46,182 bases of DNA. Origin: UBA1151 sp963579925 (GTDB lineage Bacteria; Chloroflexota; Dehalococcoidia; Lucifugimonadales; Lucifugimonadaceae). Below the pieces are notes generated by a model, which ran no database searches, was not told the DNA's origin, and saw nothing but the letters and a program-made list of their open reading frames with translations. The DNA is taken from positions 1 through 46,182 of the forward strand of contig CAUZJA010000001.1 of assembly GCA_963579925.1 (NCBI GenBank). The letters run 5' to 3'. Shown one piece after another: positions 33,806 to 42,920 of the stretch; the stretch's first letter is position 1; each line of letters begins with the position of its first letter. A program made the translations under genes and the position numbers.

Positions 33806-35284
33806 CTAATCTTCAACCCTCATACCGGGTTTTGTAACGATTGCCAACAGTAACCCAACCAGCGTGAAACCTGTCACAGTGAAGTATGCAATCTTCCAGC
33901 CGTCTATGAACGCTTGCGAGGCCCCCACAACGGTGTCGATTTCGTTGAGCGGAATATCAAACCCCTGTGAGGTCATCACGCCCACCACAATAGCGGCCGC
34001 AATAGCCTGACCCACCACATTGCCAACGTTTCGGGCCAGATTTGTCAGCGCTCCCACCACGCCAAACTGAGCGCTTGAAACGGCATTCAGAATCACCGTG
34101 TTGTTCGGCACACTCCACATTCCCATTGCCAATCCATTGATGAAAAGTACAAGCATCACAATCCAGAATGGCGTATCTGCGTCCATGAAAGCGAAATATG
34201 CCGCAGTGGCGAATAACGCCACGAAACCGAGAATTGTGAAGGGGCGTGCGCCAAATCTATCGGAAAGCCTTCCACCGCTCTGTGCTGCGATTCCCATTCC
34301 CATGGACGCCAGGAACAGGATTCCACCGGTCGCGCCTTCGCCCAATCCTCGGAAGCTAATCAAGTACACAGGCATCATGAATCGGGTAGCGGTAGTACCC
34401 ATGAAACCAATGAGTCGTGTGCTCACCGCCATGGTGAACACGGTGTTCTTGAACATCCGAAGCTCAAGCATTGGTGCCGGGTTGCCAAGCTCCCACTTGA
34501 TGAATCCAGCCATAAGTACAGCGAATCCAATGAACCCACCAATGATCAGCGGAGATAGCCAGCCCACTCCAAGCGGATTGTTGATCGTCAGTACCAGCAA
34601 CACCACAGCGGAGGCGGAGAGGAACGCCCCCAGCCAGTCGTAAGGAGGCCGCTGCTCCTGCGTTCGTTGGCTCACTCGATCCTCGTCCAATACGACGAGA
34701 CCGACGACAAACGCGATGGCAATTGGGATCGAGATCATGATGAAAAGTGATTGCCACGGAAACCACTGCAGCAGAAGTCCGGCGACTACCGGTCCTGTGG
34801 CCCCACCCAGTGCAACCGCGGTGGTCTGACTGCCAATCGCCTTCCCTCGTTCGTTAGCGGGAAACACGGACACAACCATCGCAGTCCCAACGGACTGGCC
34901 CATCGCGTTGCCTACGGCCATGACCACTCTCGCCACAATCAGTATGCCGAACGTTGGCGCCGCGGCCGCAAACAGCGCACCACCGCCAAACAGCGACAGG
35001 CCAATGAGATGAATACGCTTCCGGCCAATGATGTCCGCAACACGCCCCATCGGCAGCATGATGGCGCTGATAGTTAGCGCCTGAGCGATCACTACCCATG
35101 AGACCGCTCCAAGGCTGACACCAAAGTCATCTGCGATGGCAGACAGCGCAACGAACACCATGGACATGCTCATCACCATCGTGACGAACGAAACTCCAAT
35201 GGCGGCGAACGCCTTCCATTTGTAGTCACTGGGGTCGTCTTCAGGATCCCACACGACGGGCGTTGATGAAGGAGCGTCGCTCAA
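33806..35284 (-). CDS. MFS drug:H+ antiporter-2 type transporter, tandem copy 1
   Basis: The 492-residue protein has 14 predicted membrane helices, typical of DHA2 exporters, and motif A as GRVADIIGRKR (near residues 79-89). The N-terminal cytoplasmic tail VVWDPEDDPSDYKWKAF recurs in the two neighbouring paralogues. DHA2 proteins expel drugs, dyes or metabolites using the proton gradient. It lies directly upstream of the broken GNAT gene. The 137-bp leader contains a 21-bp tandem repeat. Confidence 0.9.
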   Translation of the reverse strand: MSDAPSSTPVVWDPEDDPSDYKWKAFAAIGVSFVTMVMSMSMVFVALSAIADDFGVSLGAVSWVVIAQALTISAIMLPMGRVADIIGRKRIHLIGLSLFGGGALFAAAAPTFGILIVARVVMAVGNAMGQSVGTAMVVSVFPANERGKAIGSQTTAVALGGATGPVVAGLLLQWFPWQSLFIMISIPIAIAFVVGLVVLDEDRVSQRTQEQRPPYDWLGAFLSASAVVLLVLTINNPLGVGWLSPLIIGGFIGFAVLMAGFIKWELGNPAPMLELRMFKNTVFTMAVSTRLIGFMGTTATRFMMPVYLISFRGLGEGATGGILFLASMGMGIAAQSGGRLSDRFGARPFTILGFVALFATAAYFAFMDADTPFWIVMLVLFINGLAMGMWSVPNNTVILNAVSSAQFGVVGALTNLARNVGNVVGQAIAAAIVVGVMTSQGFDIPLNEIDTVVGASQAFIDGWKIAYFTVTGFTLVGLLLAIVTKPGMRVED

Positions 35285-35290
35285 CGGCGC

Positions 35291-35391
35291 CCGGCTACAT
35301 GGCAGGGCGAGAGCCCGGCTTCATGAGACCAGGGTCCGGCTTCATGAGACCAGGGTCCGGCTTCATGAGACCAGGGTCCGGCTTCATGAGA
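35291..35391. repeat. 21-bp minisatellite
   Basis: Three perfect units (35315-35335, 35336-35356, 35357-35377) of CCGGCTTCATGAGACCAGGG plus T, a 14-base partial fourth unit, and a degenerate unit before them (35291-35314). Each contains the palindrome TCATGA. It lies just upstream of the ATG of MFS copy 1 and contains stop codons, so it is non-coding. Confidence 0.95.
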
Positions 35392-35421
35392 AATGTGTTG
35401 GTCCACTAGCATTTTCCGATT

Positions 35422-36906
35422 CTACTCGTCGGGCGCAACCGCCTGCGGTTTGGTGATCCATGCTAGCGCTCCACCGATCAGAGAGAAGGCCACAACGCCC
35501 ACGTAGGCAACTTTCCATCCATTGAGGAACGCGACACCTGCACCCGGCGTATCGGCGATCTCACTCAGCGGGATATCGAACCCCTCGGCGGCCATAATTC
35601 CCACTATGATCGCTGATGCCAGGGCCTGTCCCGTCACATTGCCAATATTGCGCGTCAGGTTGGTCAACGCGCTGGTGATCCCAAGTCTGGAACGCGGCAC
35701 CGTTCCCATGATTATTGAGTTGTTTGGAACGTTCCACGTCCCCATGCCAAGGCCGTTCCCCAACATGATCACCATGATTAGCCAGATTGGCGTCTCTCCA
35801 TCGATAAACGCAAACGCGAGCGCAGTAACGAGAATGACACCGAATCCGGCGACCGCGAATCTGCGTGGTCCATACCTGTCCGCCCATCGCCCACTCATTT
35901 GCGCCGATACAGCCATACCCAGTGCACTCATGAACAGCACTATTCCGGCAATTCCCTCGCTCAAGTCACGGAAGCTGATCAGGAAAATAGGCATCATGAA
36001 GAAGGTGGCCGTAGTGCCCATGAAGCCAATCCAACGCGTTGCCACCGCCAACCTGAAGATCCGGTCTTGAAACATCCGCAGGTCAATCATCGGTGAAGGG
36101 TTGCGCAACTCCCAGAAGATGAACAGCACTAGAAGAACAACTCCCAAGATGCCTCCAGCGAAGAGCATGGGCGATAGCCAGTCCACCGCGAATGGGTTGT
36201 TGATCGTAACGACGAGGACGATCACCGCTAGCCCCGAGAGAAGCGCACCAATCATGTCGAATTTCGGGCGCTTTCCTTGCGTTTGTTGGCTTACCCGAGC
36301 TTCATCCAGGATGAAGTAGCCCCAAACAAATGCAATGGATGTCATGACTGCCATCACATAGAACAGGGATTGCCAGGCGAAGAACTGCAGCAATATCCCG
36401 CCGACAATTGGCCCGGCAGCGGATCCAACAGCGACCGCAGTTGTCTGGCTGCCAATCGCCTTTCCCCGCTCATGAGTTGGGAACACAGAGATGACCATCG
36501 CAGTTCCAACTGCCTGCCCCGCCGAGCTGCCAACCGCCATGACGATTCGAGCCACAATCAATATGCCGAGGGTTGGCGATAGCGCTGCGAATATGGCCCC
36601 ACCAATGAAGATCAACTGGCCAATCAGATGGAATCGCTTGCGGCCAATGATGTCGGCCACGCGTCCGAGAGGCAGCATGATGGCGCTGATGGTCAGCGAC
36701 TGCGAAACCACAACCCAGGTGACCGCTCGGAGAGTGACGCCAAAGTCATCCGCAATTGCAGACAGCGAAACAAACACGATGGAAAAGCTCATCACCATCG
36801 TGAACATAGAAAGGCCTATCGCAGTGAAGGCTTTCCATTTGTAATTCTTGTCTGACTCCGTATCCGGATCCCAGACAACCGGGGGCGTATTGGCGGTCTC
36901 ACTCAC
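35422..36906 (-). CDS. MFS drug:H+ antiporter-2 type transporter, tandem copy 2
   Basis: The 494-residue paralogue of the preceding transporter has the same tail (VVWDPDTESDKNYKWKAF), motif A GRVADIIGRKRF and about 14 helices. ERGKAIGSQTTAVAVGSAAGP (antiporter motif C region) is shared by all copies. The sequences are close enough across the whole length to show tandem duplication. It starts 67 bp after the end of copy 3 and is likely in one transcript with it. Confidence 0.9.
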   Translation of the reverse strand: MSETANTPPVVWDPDTESDKNYKWKAFTAIGLSMFTMVMSFSIVFVSLSAIADDFGVTLRAVTWVVVSQSLTISAIMLPLGRVADIIGRKRFHLIGQLIFIGGAIFAALSPTLGILIVARIVMAVGSSAGQAVGTAMVISVFPTHERGKAIGSQTTAVAVGSAAGPIVGGILLQFFAWQSLFYVMAVMTSIAFVWGYFILDEARVSQQTQGKRPKFDMIGALLSGLAVIVLVVTINNPFAVDWLSPMLFAGGILGVVLLVLFIFWELRNPSPMIDLRMFQDRIFRLAVATRWIGFMGTTATFFMMPIFLISFRDLSEGIAGIVLFMSALGMAVSAQMSGRWADRYGPRRFAVAGFGVILVTALAFAFIDGETPIWLIMVIMLGNGLGMGTWNVPNNSIIMGTVPRSRLGITSALTNLTRNIGNVTGQALASAIIVGIMAAEGFDIPLSEIADTPGAGVAFLNGWKVAYVGVVAFSLIGGALAWITKPQAVAPDE

Positions 36907-36973
36907 AGAGAGCGGGCCTCATTTGGGGGGTGAATGTCCGGTCGCATCCGCAGATGGTACTCCCGCGCCATCG

Positions 36974-38475
36974 CTATTTCGAATCCGCGGCGCTTTCACT
37001 CTCGCCATCACCGGGCCGAGTCATGATTGCTGCGATGGTGGCCAGTACCCCCACTGCCACGACAACCAGGTAAGCGATTCTCCAGCCATCGATAAACGCA
37101 TCTGACGCGCCAGGAGTTGATTTGATTTCACTGAGAGGGATATCGAAACCCGCGTTCACCATCACACCCACCACCACGGCGGCGACAACGGCCTGACCAA
37201 CAACGCTGCCTACGTTCCGAACCAGGTTCACGAATGCGCTGACCACCCCGTAAGCCGAACGTGGTACCGACCCCATGGTTGCGCTGTTGTTGGGCACGTT
37301 CCAGATGCCTATTCCCATACCATTGGCAAACAACACCAGCATGATCACGCATACAGGAGTGGTGCGGGTGAAAAACGAGAAACCAATGGACGTGAACAGC
37401 AGCAGCACAAAGCCAAGCACTGTCAGCCACCGGTGTCCGAACTTATCGGAAAGCCTCCCGCTCAGCTGCGCTGCAATTCCCAATCCCAACGCACCAACAA
37501 ACAGGATGCCGCCTGTTTTGCCTTCACTCATTTCCCTGAAACTCAGCAGATAGATCGGCATCATGAAGAACGTGGCCGTCACCGTCATGAATCCCAGATA
37601 GCGCGCTGCTATGGCGTACTTGAACACCGTGATCTTGAATAGCCGCAGATCAAGCATTGGAGCGGGAGTACGCAACTCCCACTTCACAAACCAGACAAAT
37701 ATCCCCACCGTCAGCACCGCTCCACCAATGATCAGTGGCGATAGCCAGCCAACTGCAAGCGGATTGTTGATGGTCAAGACCAGCACGATCATGCCTGTGG
37801 CCGAAAGGACCGCACCAAGCCAGTCGTAGCGCGGTCGATCTGCACCGGTTTGACCGAGCCGATGCGCTTATCGTCGAGAATGAAGTATCCCCATATGAAT
37901 GCGATGGTAATGGGAATCGCCATAAAGACGAAAAGCGACCGCCACGAAAATATCTGCAGCAACAATCCAGCAGCTATAGGCCCCGCCGCGCTGCCTACCG
38001 CAACCGCAGTGGTCTGACCGCCGAGACCCTTTCCCCGTTCACTGGTCGGAAATACCGAGATGATGATCGCCGTTCCCACCGCCTGGCCCATGGAGTTCCC
38101 AACCGCCATCACAATTCGAGCCACGATGAGAATCGGCAGGGTAGGGGAGAGCGCCGCAAAGATCGCACCGCCACCAAACAGAGCCATCCCCACCAGGTGG
38201 AACTTCTTCCGACCAACAATGTCTGCCACACGCCCCAGCGGCAGCATCAACGCGGCAATGGTGAGCGATTGCGCGATCACAACCCACGATACCGCCCGCA
38301 GCGTCACGCCAAAGTCATCCGCAATCGAAGATAGCGCCAGGAAAACGATGGAGAAGCTCATCACCATCGTGACCAGAGCTATTCCAGCAGCGGAAAACGC
38401 CATCCACTTGTAGTTATCGTCAGGGTTGGCGTCAGGATCCCAGACAACTTCAGTAGACGCTGGCTTATCGCTCAT
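36974..38475 (-). pseudogene. MFS DHA2 transporter, tandem copy 3, split by a frameshift
   Basis: The N-terminal part (38475 to 37789, 228 residues, VVWDPDANPDDNYKWMAF, GRVADIVGRKKF) matches the paralogues as far as FILDDKRI, then runs out of frame to a TGA. The next frame carries RLGQTGADRPRYDWLGAVLS, which restores the alignment, and continues to 36974. The shift lies near 37855-37870 and is one base. The two reading frames meet as ATGA at 37789-37792, so the C-terminal half could in principle reinitiate at the native Met of TGMIVLVLT. It is either a pseudogene or a base error. Confidence 0.8.
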
Positions 38476-38618
38476 CAGTGATCCCCACGCCCCACCACAT
38501 CAACCAATCCACGCGAGGAAAGGTTCCCTGAGGAAACTCGAAGGGCACCTTTCCGGCTTTACACGCCCACCCCACATACGCCACTCAACCGACATCACAC
38601 CCGCTCGCCCGTTCGGAT

Positions 38619-38656
38619 CCCCCAGCGCCTCGCGCTCAATGCCAGTGCGGCAGGCA
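38619..38656 (-). repeat. Dispersed repeat family B, copy 3
   Basis: Read on the minus strand it begins TGCCTGCCGCACTGGCATTG and continues AGCGCGAGGCGCTGGGGG. It starts one base after the TAG of the dnaE2 gene, the same relation to a stop as copies 1 and 2. No family C palindrome follows here. Confidence 0.8.
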
Positions 38657-38657
38657 C

Positions 38658-41600
38658 CTACCCCCAGTCTTTTGTTTTTAGCGTTGGCGTGCCTGACTCA
38701 ATCGGCTTCAGATCCTTCACCACCACGTTGATCGTGCCTTCACGATGCGAAACCGTACCGTGCGCCAGCAGCACCGGCGCACGGGCAATGCGCTTCAGCC
38801 GCTGCCACGTCGTAGGCCAGATCACCAGCGGCGAATGGCCAAACTCATCCTCCAGCGTCATGAACACAGCCTTCGCAAGCGGCATCTGTCGACGAATCAC
38901 AATGCCACCAACCCACACATCCGTGCCGTCCGGCAGGTCGCGGACCTTGTCTGATCGCACCATGTAGGGCGGCAGGCGAGGGCGGAGCTTCGCCATCAGA
39001 TGCCCCTTCGGATAGACGCCCATCGTGCGGTACTCGCCAACCATCACCTCAAACGGCGACTGCCCCGGCAGATCGACCATGTCCTGATCCACCGGCATAT
39101 CGAATCCAAGCTGACTGCCAATGGGCCGATACCGCAGGCCAATCTCCCAGCGCGTCGAGCGGCGGTCCTCGTCCAGCGAATCGAAGAACCCGGCGTCTGC
39201 GAGATTATCGAGCGCCTCATGCTGGATACCGGCGCGCATCATGAAGTCTGAGATCGACTCAAACTCGCCGAATCGCCTTCGCGTAGCCAGAATCGCCTGC
39301 GACGTAGCCTTCTGGACTCGCCGCACATGCCGAACGCCAAGGCGCAGGTTGCCGCTCTCCACGACCGCCTTCTCATCACTCCGATTCACGTCCGGGTTTA
39401 GCACTTCTACACCGTGCCGTCGTGCATCCTCTTTAAGCGTCTCAAGGTTGTAGAAGCCCATTGGCTGCTGGTTGAAGAGGCCAACGAAGAACTCCAACGG
39501 GTAGTAGTACTTGAGCCACGCCGCCTGGAACGCCGTCACGCCAAAGGCAAATGCGTGCGCCTCCGGGAACTGGAACTCACCATGGAACTTCAGGAATATC
39601 TTCTCGGCCGCCTCAATCGGAACGCCCTTTGCCATCGCCCCGGAGATGAACTTTTCATGCCACATCGGCACAAGCTGATCAGCGTTCCGACGACTGAACG
39701 CTCGACGCATGCGGTCGGCCTCCGCCGCGCTCATACCCGCAACGTACTTGCCAAGCTCCATGAGCTGGTCCTGGTAGAGCACAACACCCAGCGTGCGCTC
39801 CAGCGCCTCACGCTCAAGTGGATGGTCGTACTGCCAGTCTGTCTCCTGCCCCGTATGACGCCGGATGAGGGTTGAGACGCCGTTGTTCACGCCAACACCA
39901 GGGCGAACCGCGCCAACCTCCCACGCCATCTCCTTGAGGTCTTTAGGGCGAATGCGAGGAGTCGTCTGCATCTGCGCAGCAGACTCCACTTGGAAGACGC
40001 CAATCGTGTCAGCCTCGTGAATCGACTTATAGACCTTCTGGTCGGCGAAATCGATGAGCGAAAGGTCCACGCGCTCCTCACGATGCACCTCAATCAGCTT
40101 GATCGCCTCGTTCATCTGCGACAGCGCACCAAGTGCCAGGAAGTCGATCTTCACGAAGCCGGCATCGTCGATGCTGTCCTTATCCCACTGGCAGATGAAC
40201 CGACCCTCCATAGCGCTGCGTTGCAACGGCACTGTCTCGGCCAGCGACCGTGCGCTCAGCACCATGCCACCAGGATGCTGCGCCAGATACTTCGGGAAGC
40301 CCTTGAGTTGTTGCGAAAGCTCCACGAGATCACGCCACTGCTGCGAATTTGCGCGATCCCTGAACTCCGGAAGCTCTTGAAGCTCCTGGCCGAGCTGACT
40401 CACCCGCGCGTGGCCGTCGATGCGCTTTGTGAGCTTGTCCAGGTCCTCCCCCGGCATGCCCAGCGCCTTGCCCAGATCACGAATGCAGCCCTTGATGCGG
40501 TACGTGGAGATCATGCCCGTCAGCACCGCCCGATCGTAGCCCCAGCGCTCATGCACCCGCAGGATCAACTGCTCTCGTATATCCCGTGGGAAGTCGAGAT
40601 CGATATCAGGCACAGAGCCAAGCTCTTCTGAGAGAAAACGATCCAGTTTGAGATCAAACTCCAGCGGATCGATGTGCGATAGACCAATCAGATACCCAAC
40701 CAGCATCGATACCGACGAGCCACGCCCTCGACCCGGCGGATTCACTTCCAGCGGCAATCCCGGCTCCACCAAACCAAGCTCCTCCTGCACCTCGCGGGCA
40801 ATCTTGATGATGTCGTAGTACTGGAGCATGAAGCCGCAGAGGTCGTGCATGCTCAGCAGCCGAATCTCCTCATCCAACCGCTCTTTGACCGCTCGAGTCA
40901 CCTCGCCATACCGCCTGATCGCCGCCTCCTCGCACAGCTGACGCAGCCACGTTGCCGACGTGTGGCCGTCAGGCGTGTCATAGTCAGGGAACTCGTAAAT
41001 CGCATCCGTCGTGAGTTCCAGATCGCACCGCTCAGCAATGCGCACCGTGTTTGAGATAGCTTCCGGGTACTCAGTGAACAGCGCCGCCATCTCGTCCGGG
41101 TACTTCAGATAGAACTGATCATTAGGCCGCCGCTCCCGATGCGACTCCTCCATCGACTTGTTGTGCTGTATCGCAACCAGCGCATCGTTCAACCGACTCC
41201 GAGACACGTCGTGATAGTGAGCGTTATTCGTCGCCACCACACCCACGCCAACCTCCGCTGCGATGTTGGCCATGAGGCGATTACGGAGCGTGTCATCCTT
41301 CACCAGATTCTGCTGCAACTCCAGGAAGAAATTCTCAGACCCAAACCAGTCCCGATACTGCCGAGCCAACTGAGTGGCCCGTTCGATCTTGCCCTGTAGC
41401 ACCAGTGTGGATATCTCACCGTCACGGCAGCCCGACAGGCAGATAACACCCTCAGCGTGCTCAGCCAGCAGGGCAAGGTCCAACTCCGGGACTTTCCGGT
41501 CCTCAGCATCAATGTGGGCATGTGTAGTGAGGCGAGAGATGTTCTTGTACCCCTCAGCAGTCTCCGCCAGCAGCGTCAGGTGATGGCCACCCATCAGCGT

Positions 41601-41969
41601 TACCTCAACACCGGTAATCGCCTTGATCCCAACATCACGAGCCGCCTGCGCGAACTCCATCGCACCGCACAGATTGTCGTGATCAGTAATCGCCAGCGCC
41701 CGATACCCCAACTCCTGCGCCCGCTTCAGCAACTCCTGAGTATCCGAAGCCCCCTCCTGGAACGAGTAGTTGGAGTGGCAGTGAAGCTCCGCATAGGACG
41801 TATTCGGAGCGGCGTAAGCAGCGCTCTCTTCCTCCGCCCGACTACTGCGCTCAATCGACCCCGGATACATATTCCGATCGAGCATAGGAGAGCCCAGAAC
41901 TTCACGCGCGTTACCAAGAAGGTCTGAGAACCCGCCGCTGCTTCGATGTTGTTTTTTGCGTATTAGCAT
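38658..41969 (-). CDS. dnaE2: Error-prone DNA polymerase III alpha-type, DnaE2/ImuC
   Basis: The 1103-residue C-family polymerase has an N-terminal PHP domain (ELHCHSNYSFQEGAS, AITDHDN), the catalytic Asp pair in SVPDIDLDFPRD (near residue 460), palm/finger blocks (LAQHPGGMVLS, FQVESAAQM, GVVLYQDQLMEL, FPEAHAFAFG) and a C-terminal OB-fold domain (VWVGGIVIRRQ). The length is in the DnaE2 range, shorter than replicative DnaE1. It carries out mutagenic translesion synthesis with ImuB during the SOS response. An N-terminal tail of about 55 residues precedes the PHP domain. The imuB-like operon is divergent 0.95 kb away. Confidence 0.93.
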   Translation of the reverse strand: MLIRKKQHRSSGGFSDLLGNAREVLGSPMLDRNMYPGSIERSSRAEEESAAYAAPNTSYAELHCHSNYSFQEGASDTQELLKRAQELGYRALAITDHDNLCGAMEFAQAARDVGIKAITGVEVTLMGGHHLTLLAETAEGYKNISRLTTHAHIDAEDRKVPELDLALLAEHAEGVICLSGCRDGEISTLVLQGKIERATQLARQYRDWFGSENFFLELQQNLVKDDTLRNRLMANIAAEVGVGVVATNNAHYHDVSRSRLNDALVAIQHNKSMEESHRERRPNDQFYLKYPDEMAALFTEYPEAISNTVRIAERCDLELTTDAIYEFPDYDTPDGHTSATWLRQLCEEAAIRRYGEVTRAVKERLDEEIRLLSMHDLCGFMLQYYDIIKIAREVQEELGLVEPGLPLEVNPPGRGRGSSVSMLVGYLIGLSHIDPLEFDLKLDRFLSEELGSVPDIDLDFPRDIREQLILRVHERWGYDRAVLTGMISTYRIKGCIRDLGKALGMPGEDLDKLTKRIDGHARVSQLGQELQELPEFRDRANSQQWRDLVELSQQLKGFPKYLAQHPGGMVLSARSLAETVPLQRSAMEGRFICQWDKDSIDDAGFVKIDFLALGALSQMNEAIKLIEVHREERVDLSLIDFADQKVYKSIHEADTIGVFQVESAAQMQTTPRIRPKDLKEMAWEVGAVRPGVGVNNGVSTLIRRHTGQETDWQYDHPLEREALERTLGVVLYQDQLMELGKYVAGMSAAEADRMRRAFSRRNADQLVPMWHEKFISGAMAKGVPIEAAEKIFLKFHGEFQFPEAHAFAFGVTAFQAAWLKYYYPLEFFVGLFNQQPMGFYNLETLKEDARRHGVEVLNPDVNRSDEKAVVESGNLRLGVRHVRRVQKATSQAILATRRRFGEFESISDFMMRAGIQHEALDNLADAGFFDSLDEDRRSTRWEIGLRYRPIGSQLGFDMPVDQDMVDLPGQSPFEVMVGEYRTMGVYPKGHLMAKLRPRLPPYMVRSDKVRDLPDGTDVWVGGIVIRRQMPLAKAVFMTLEDEFGHSPLVIWPTTWQRLKRIARAPVLLAHGTVSHREGTINVVVKDLKPIESGTPTLKTKDWG

Positions 41970-42022
41970 TTGTATGTTTGGGTGATTGGTTTCGAAGTGG
42001 TTTAATCTCCATCAAGACGAAG

Positions 42023-42093
42023 CGAAACGACTGTCACCCTGAGGAGGGCGGCTCCGCGACCGACGTGAGGGCTTCTGCCAGCTTCGAACGCCG
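42023..42093 (+). repeat. Dispersed repeat family A, copy 3 (left flank of GIY-YIG gene)
   Basis: 71 bp, starting CGAAACGACTGTCACCCTGA and ending GCCAGCTTCGAACGCCG. It aligns without gaps to 42488-42558 with about eight differences. The last 20 or so codons of the GIY-YIG frame are read from its complement. Confidence 0.9.
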
Positions 42094-42432
42094 ATCAAGG
42101 TCCTCAACTAGCGCAGTTTTCGTCTTCAAACTCATATCAGTACGAAATGCCGGGAACAAATCCTCCCAACTAGGGTTCACTGATTCGACCAGCGCTAACT
42201 TCCTTGATCGGCGCCACTTCTTGATCTGACGCTCGCGCGTTACCGCCGCATAGGCATCCTCAATCGCCTCGAAGTACACCAGCCGCTTGATATTGCGGTC
42301 GAGTGTGTAGCCAGGGATCAATCCCTCGCGATGTTTGATCATCCGGCCATACAGATCCGATGTCATACCGACATATGTCGAACCTGAGCGGTTAGCCAGG
42401 ATGTAAACGCAGAATGTCTTGTTCTGTTTCAT
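42034..42432 (-). CDS. GIY-YIG nuclease domain protein (YhbQ-like)
   Basis: The 132-residue protein has the GIY-YIG nuclease core: FCVYILANRSGSTYVGMTSD (the YIL and YVG strands), catalytic-type Arg in LYGRMIKHRE, and Glu in VYFE with the following RERQIKKWRRSRKLALV helix and the ending NPSWEDLFP (residue 94). Residues 95-132 look unrelated to the domain, and the end is translated repeat A. The ATG at 42432 was chosen; the longer frame from 42561 is also repeat-derived. The single-domain family is thought to cut or nick DNA; some relatives are mobile. Confidence 0.85.
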   Translation of the reverse strand: MKQNKTFCVYILANRSGSTYVGMTSDLYGRMIKHREGLIPGYTLDRNIKRLVYFEAIEDAYAAVTRERQIKKWRRSRKLALVESVNPSWEDLFPAFRTDMSLKTKTALVEDLDRRSKLAEALTSVAEPPSSG

Positions 42433-42487
42433 GTAGCGGAGTCCTTTTCGCATTGAATCCGCGATCCATGGCCAGGGAGCTTCGCAT

Positions 42488-42558
42488 CGAAACGACTGGC
42501 ACCCTGAGAGGGGCGGCTCCGCACCCGACGTGAGGGAGTTTGCCAGCTTCGAACGCCG
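42488..42558 (+). repeat. Dispersed repeat family A, copy 4 (right flank of GIY-YIG gene)
   Basis: 71 bp in direct orientation with copy 3, 465 bp apart, enclosing the GIY-YIG gene. Core CACCCTGAG..GGCGGCTCCGC..CCGACGTGAGGG. Confidence 0.9.
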
Positions 42559-42697
42559 CAATGGTCATTTAGCTTCAAACACTCCATCCTCAAACTCCTC
42601 CTTGCCGAATCGGTACCCATCCAGCTGTATCGTCGATGCATAGCGACGAGGTAGAACCGGACCGGTTGGCTTTCATGTGACAGGTTCCTAATCATGA

Positions 42698-42746
42698 CTG
42701 GCAGATGCCCTCACGTCGGGTGCGGAGCCGCCTCCTCAGGGTGACT
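42698..42746 (-). repeat. Dispersed repeat family A, copy 5 (inverted)
   Basis: It reads CTGGCAGATGCCCTCACGTC and continues to TCAGGGTGACT, the inverse of copies 3 and 4, with one base deleted in the GGG before CGGCTCCGC. It sits between the GIY-YIG unit and the LexA-type box. Confidence 0.85.
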
Positions 42747-42816
42747 GATGGGATGTGGCTGTTTTCATCTGTTGCTCGTTCCATCCCTCTCATCCCTGCC
42801 ACCACTCCCTTGACGG

Positions 42817-42834
42817 ATAGAACATATGTTCTAT
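42817..42834. promoter_or_regulatory. LexA-type SOS box
   Basis: Perfect 18-bp palindrome ATAGAACATATGTTCTAT with core GAACATATGTTC, matching the GAAC-N4-GTTC LexA operator known from Bacillus and mycobacteria. It lies 86 bp before the chosen DUF72 start. The genes that follow belong to a mutagenesis pathway, which supports the reading. Being symmetric, it could also act on leftward transcription. Confidence 0.85.
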
Positions 42835-42920
42835 TATGAACCATAAGAGATGGTTACGCGCAGTCCACAACGACAGGACTGAACAGCGTGCGCCAAAGAG
42901 ACGCGAAGGCAAAGAGCGCG

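Noticed and set aside
35311..35391. Possible CRISPR array
   Set aside because: The 21-bp units are contiguous with no spacers, and no cas gene is present, so it is a minisatellite.
39990..40631. 213-codon plus-strand frame inside dnaE2
   Set aside because: It is antisense to catalytic polymerase sequence; its composition reflects the complement of dnaE2 codons.
42429..42695. 88-codon minus-strand frame upstream of the GIY-YIG gene
   Set aside because: It is largely translated repeat A in another frame, with no family features.
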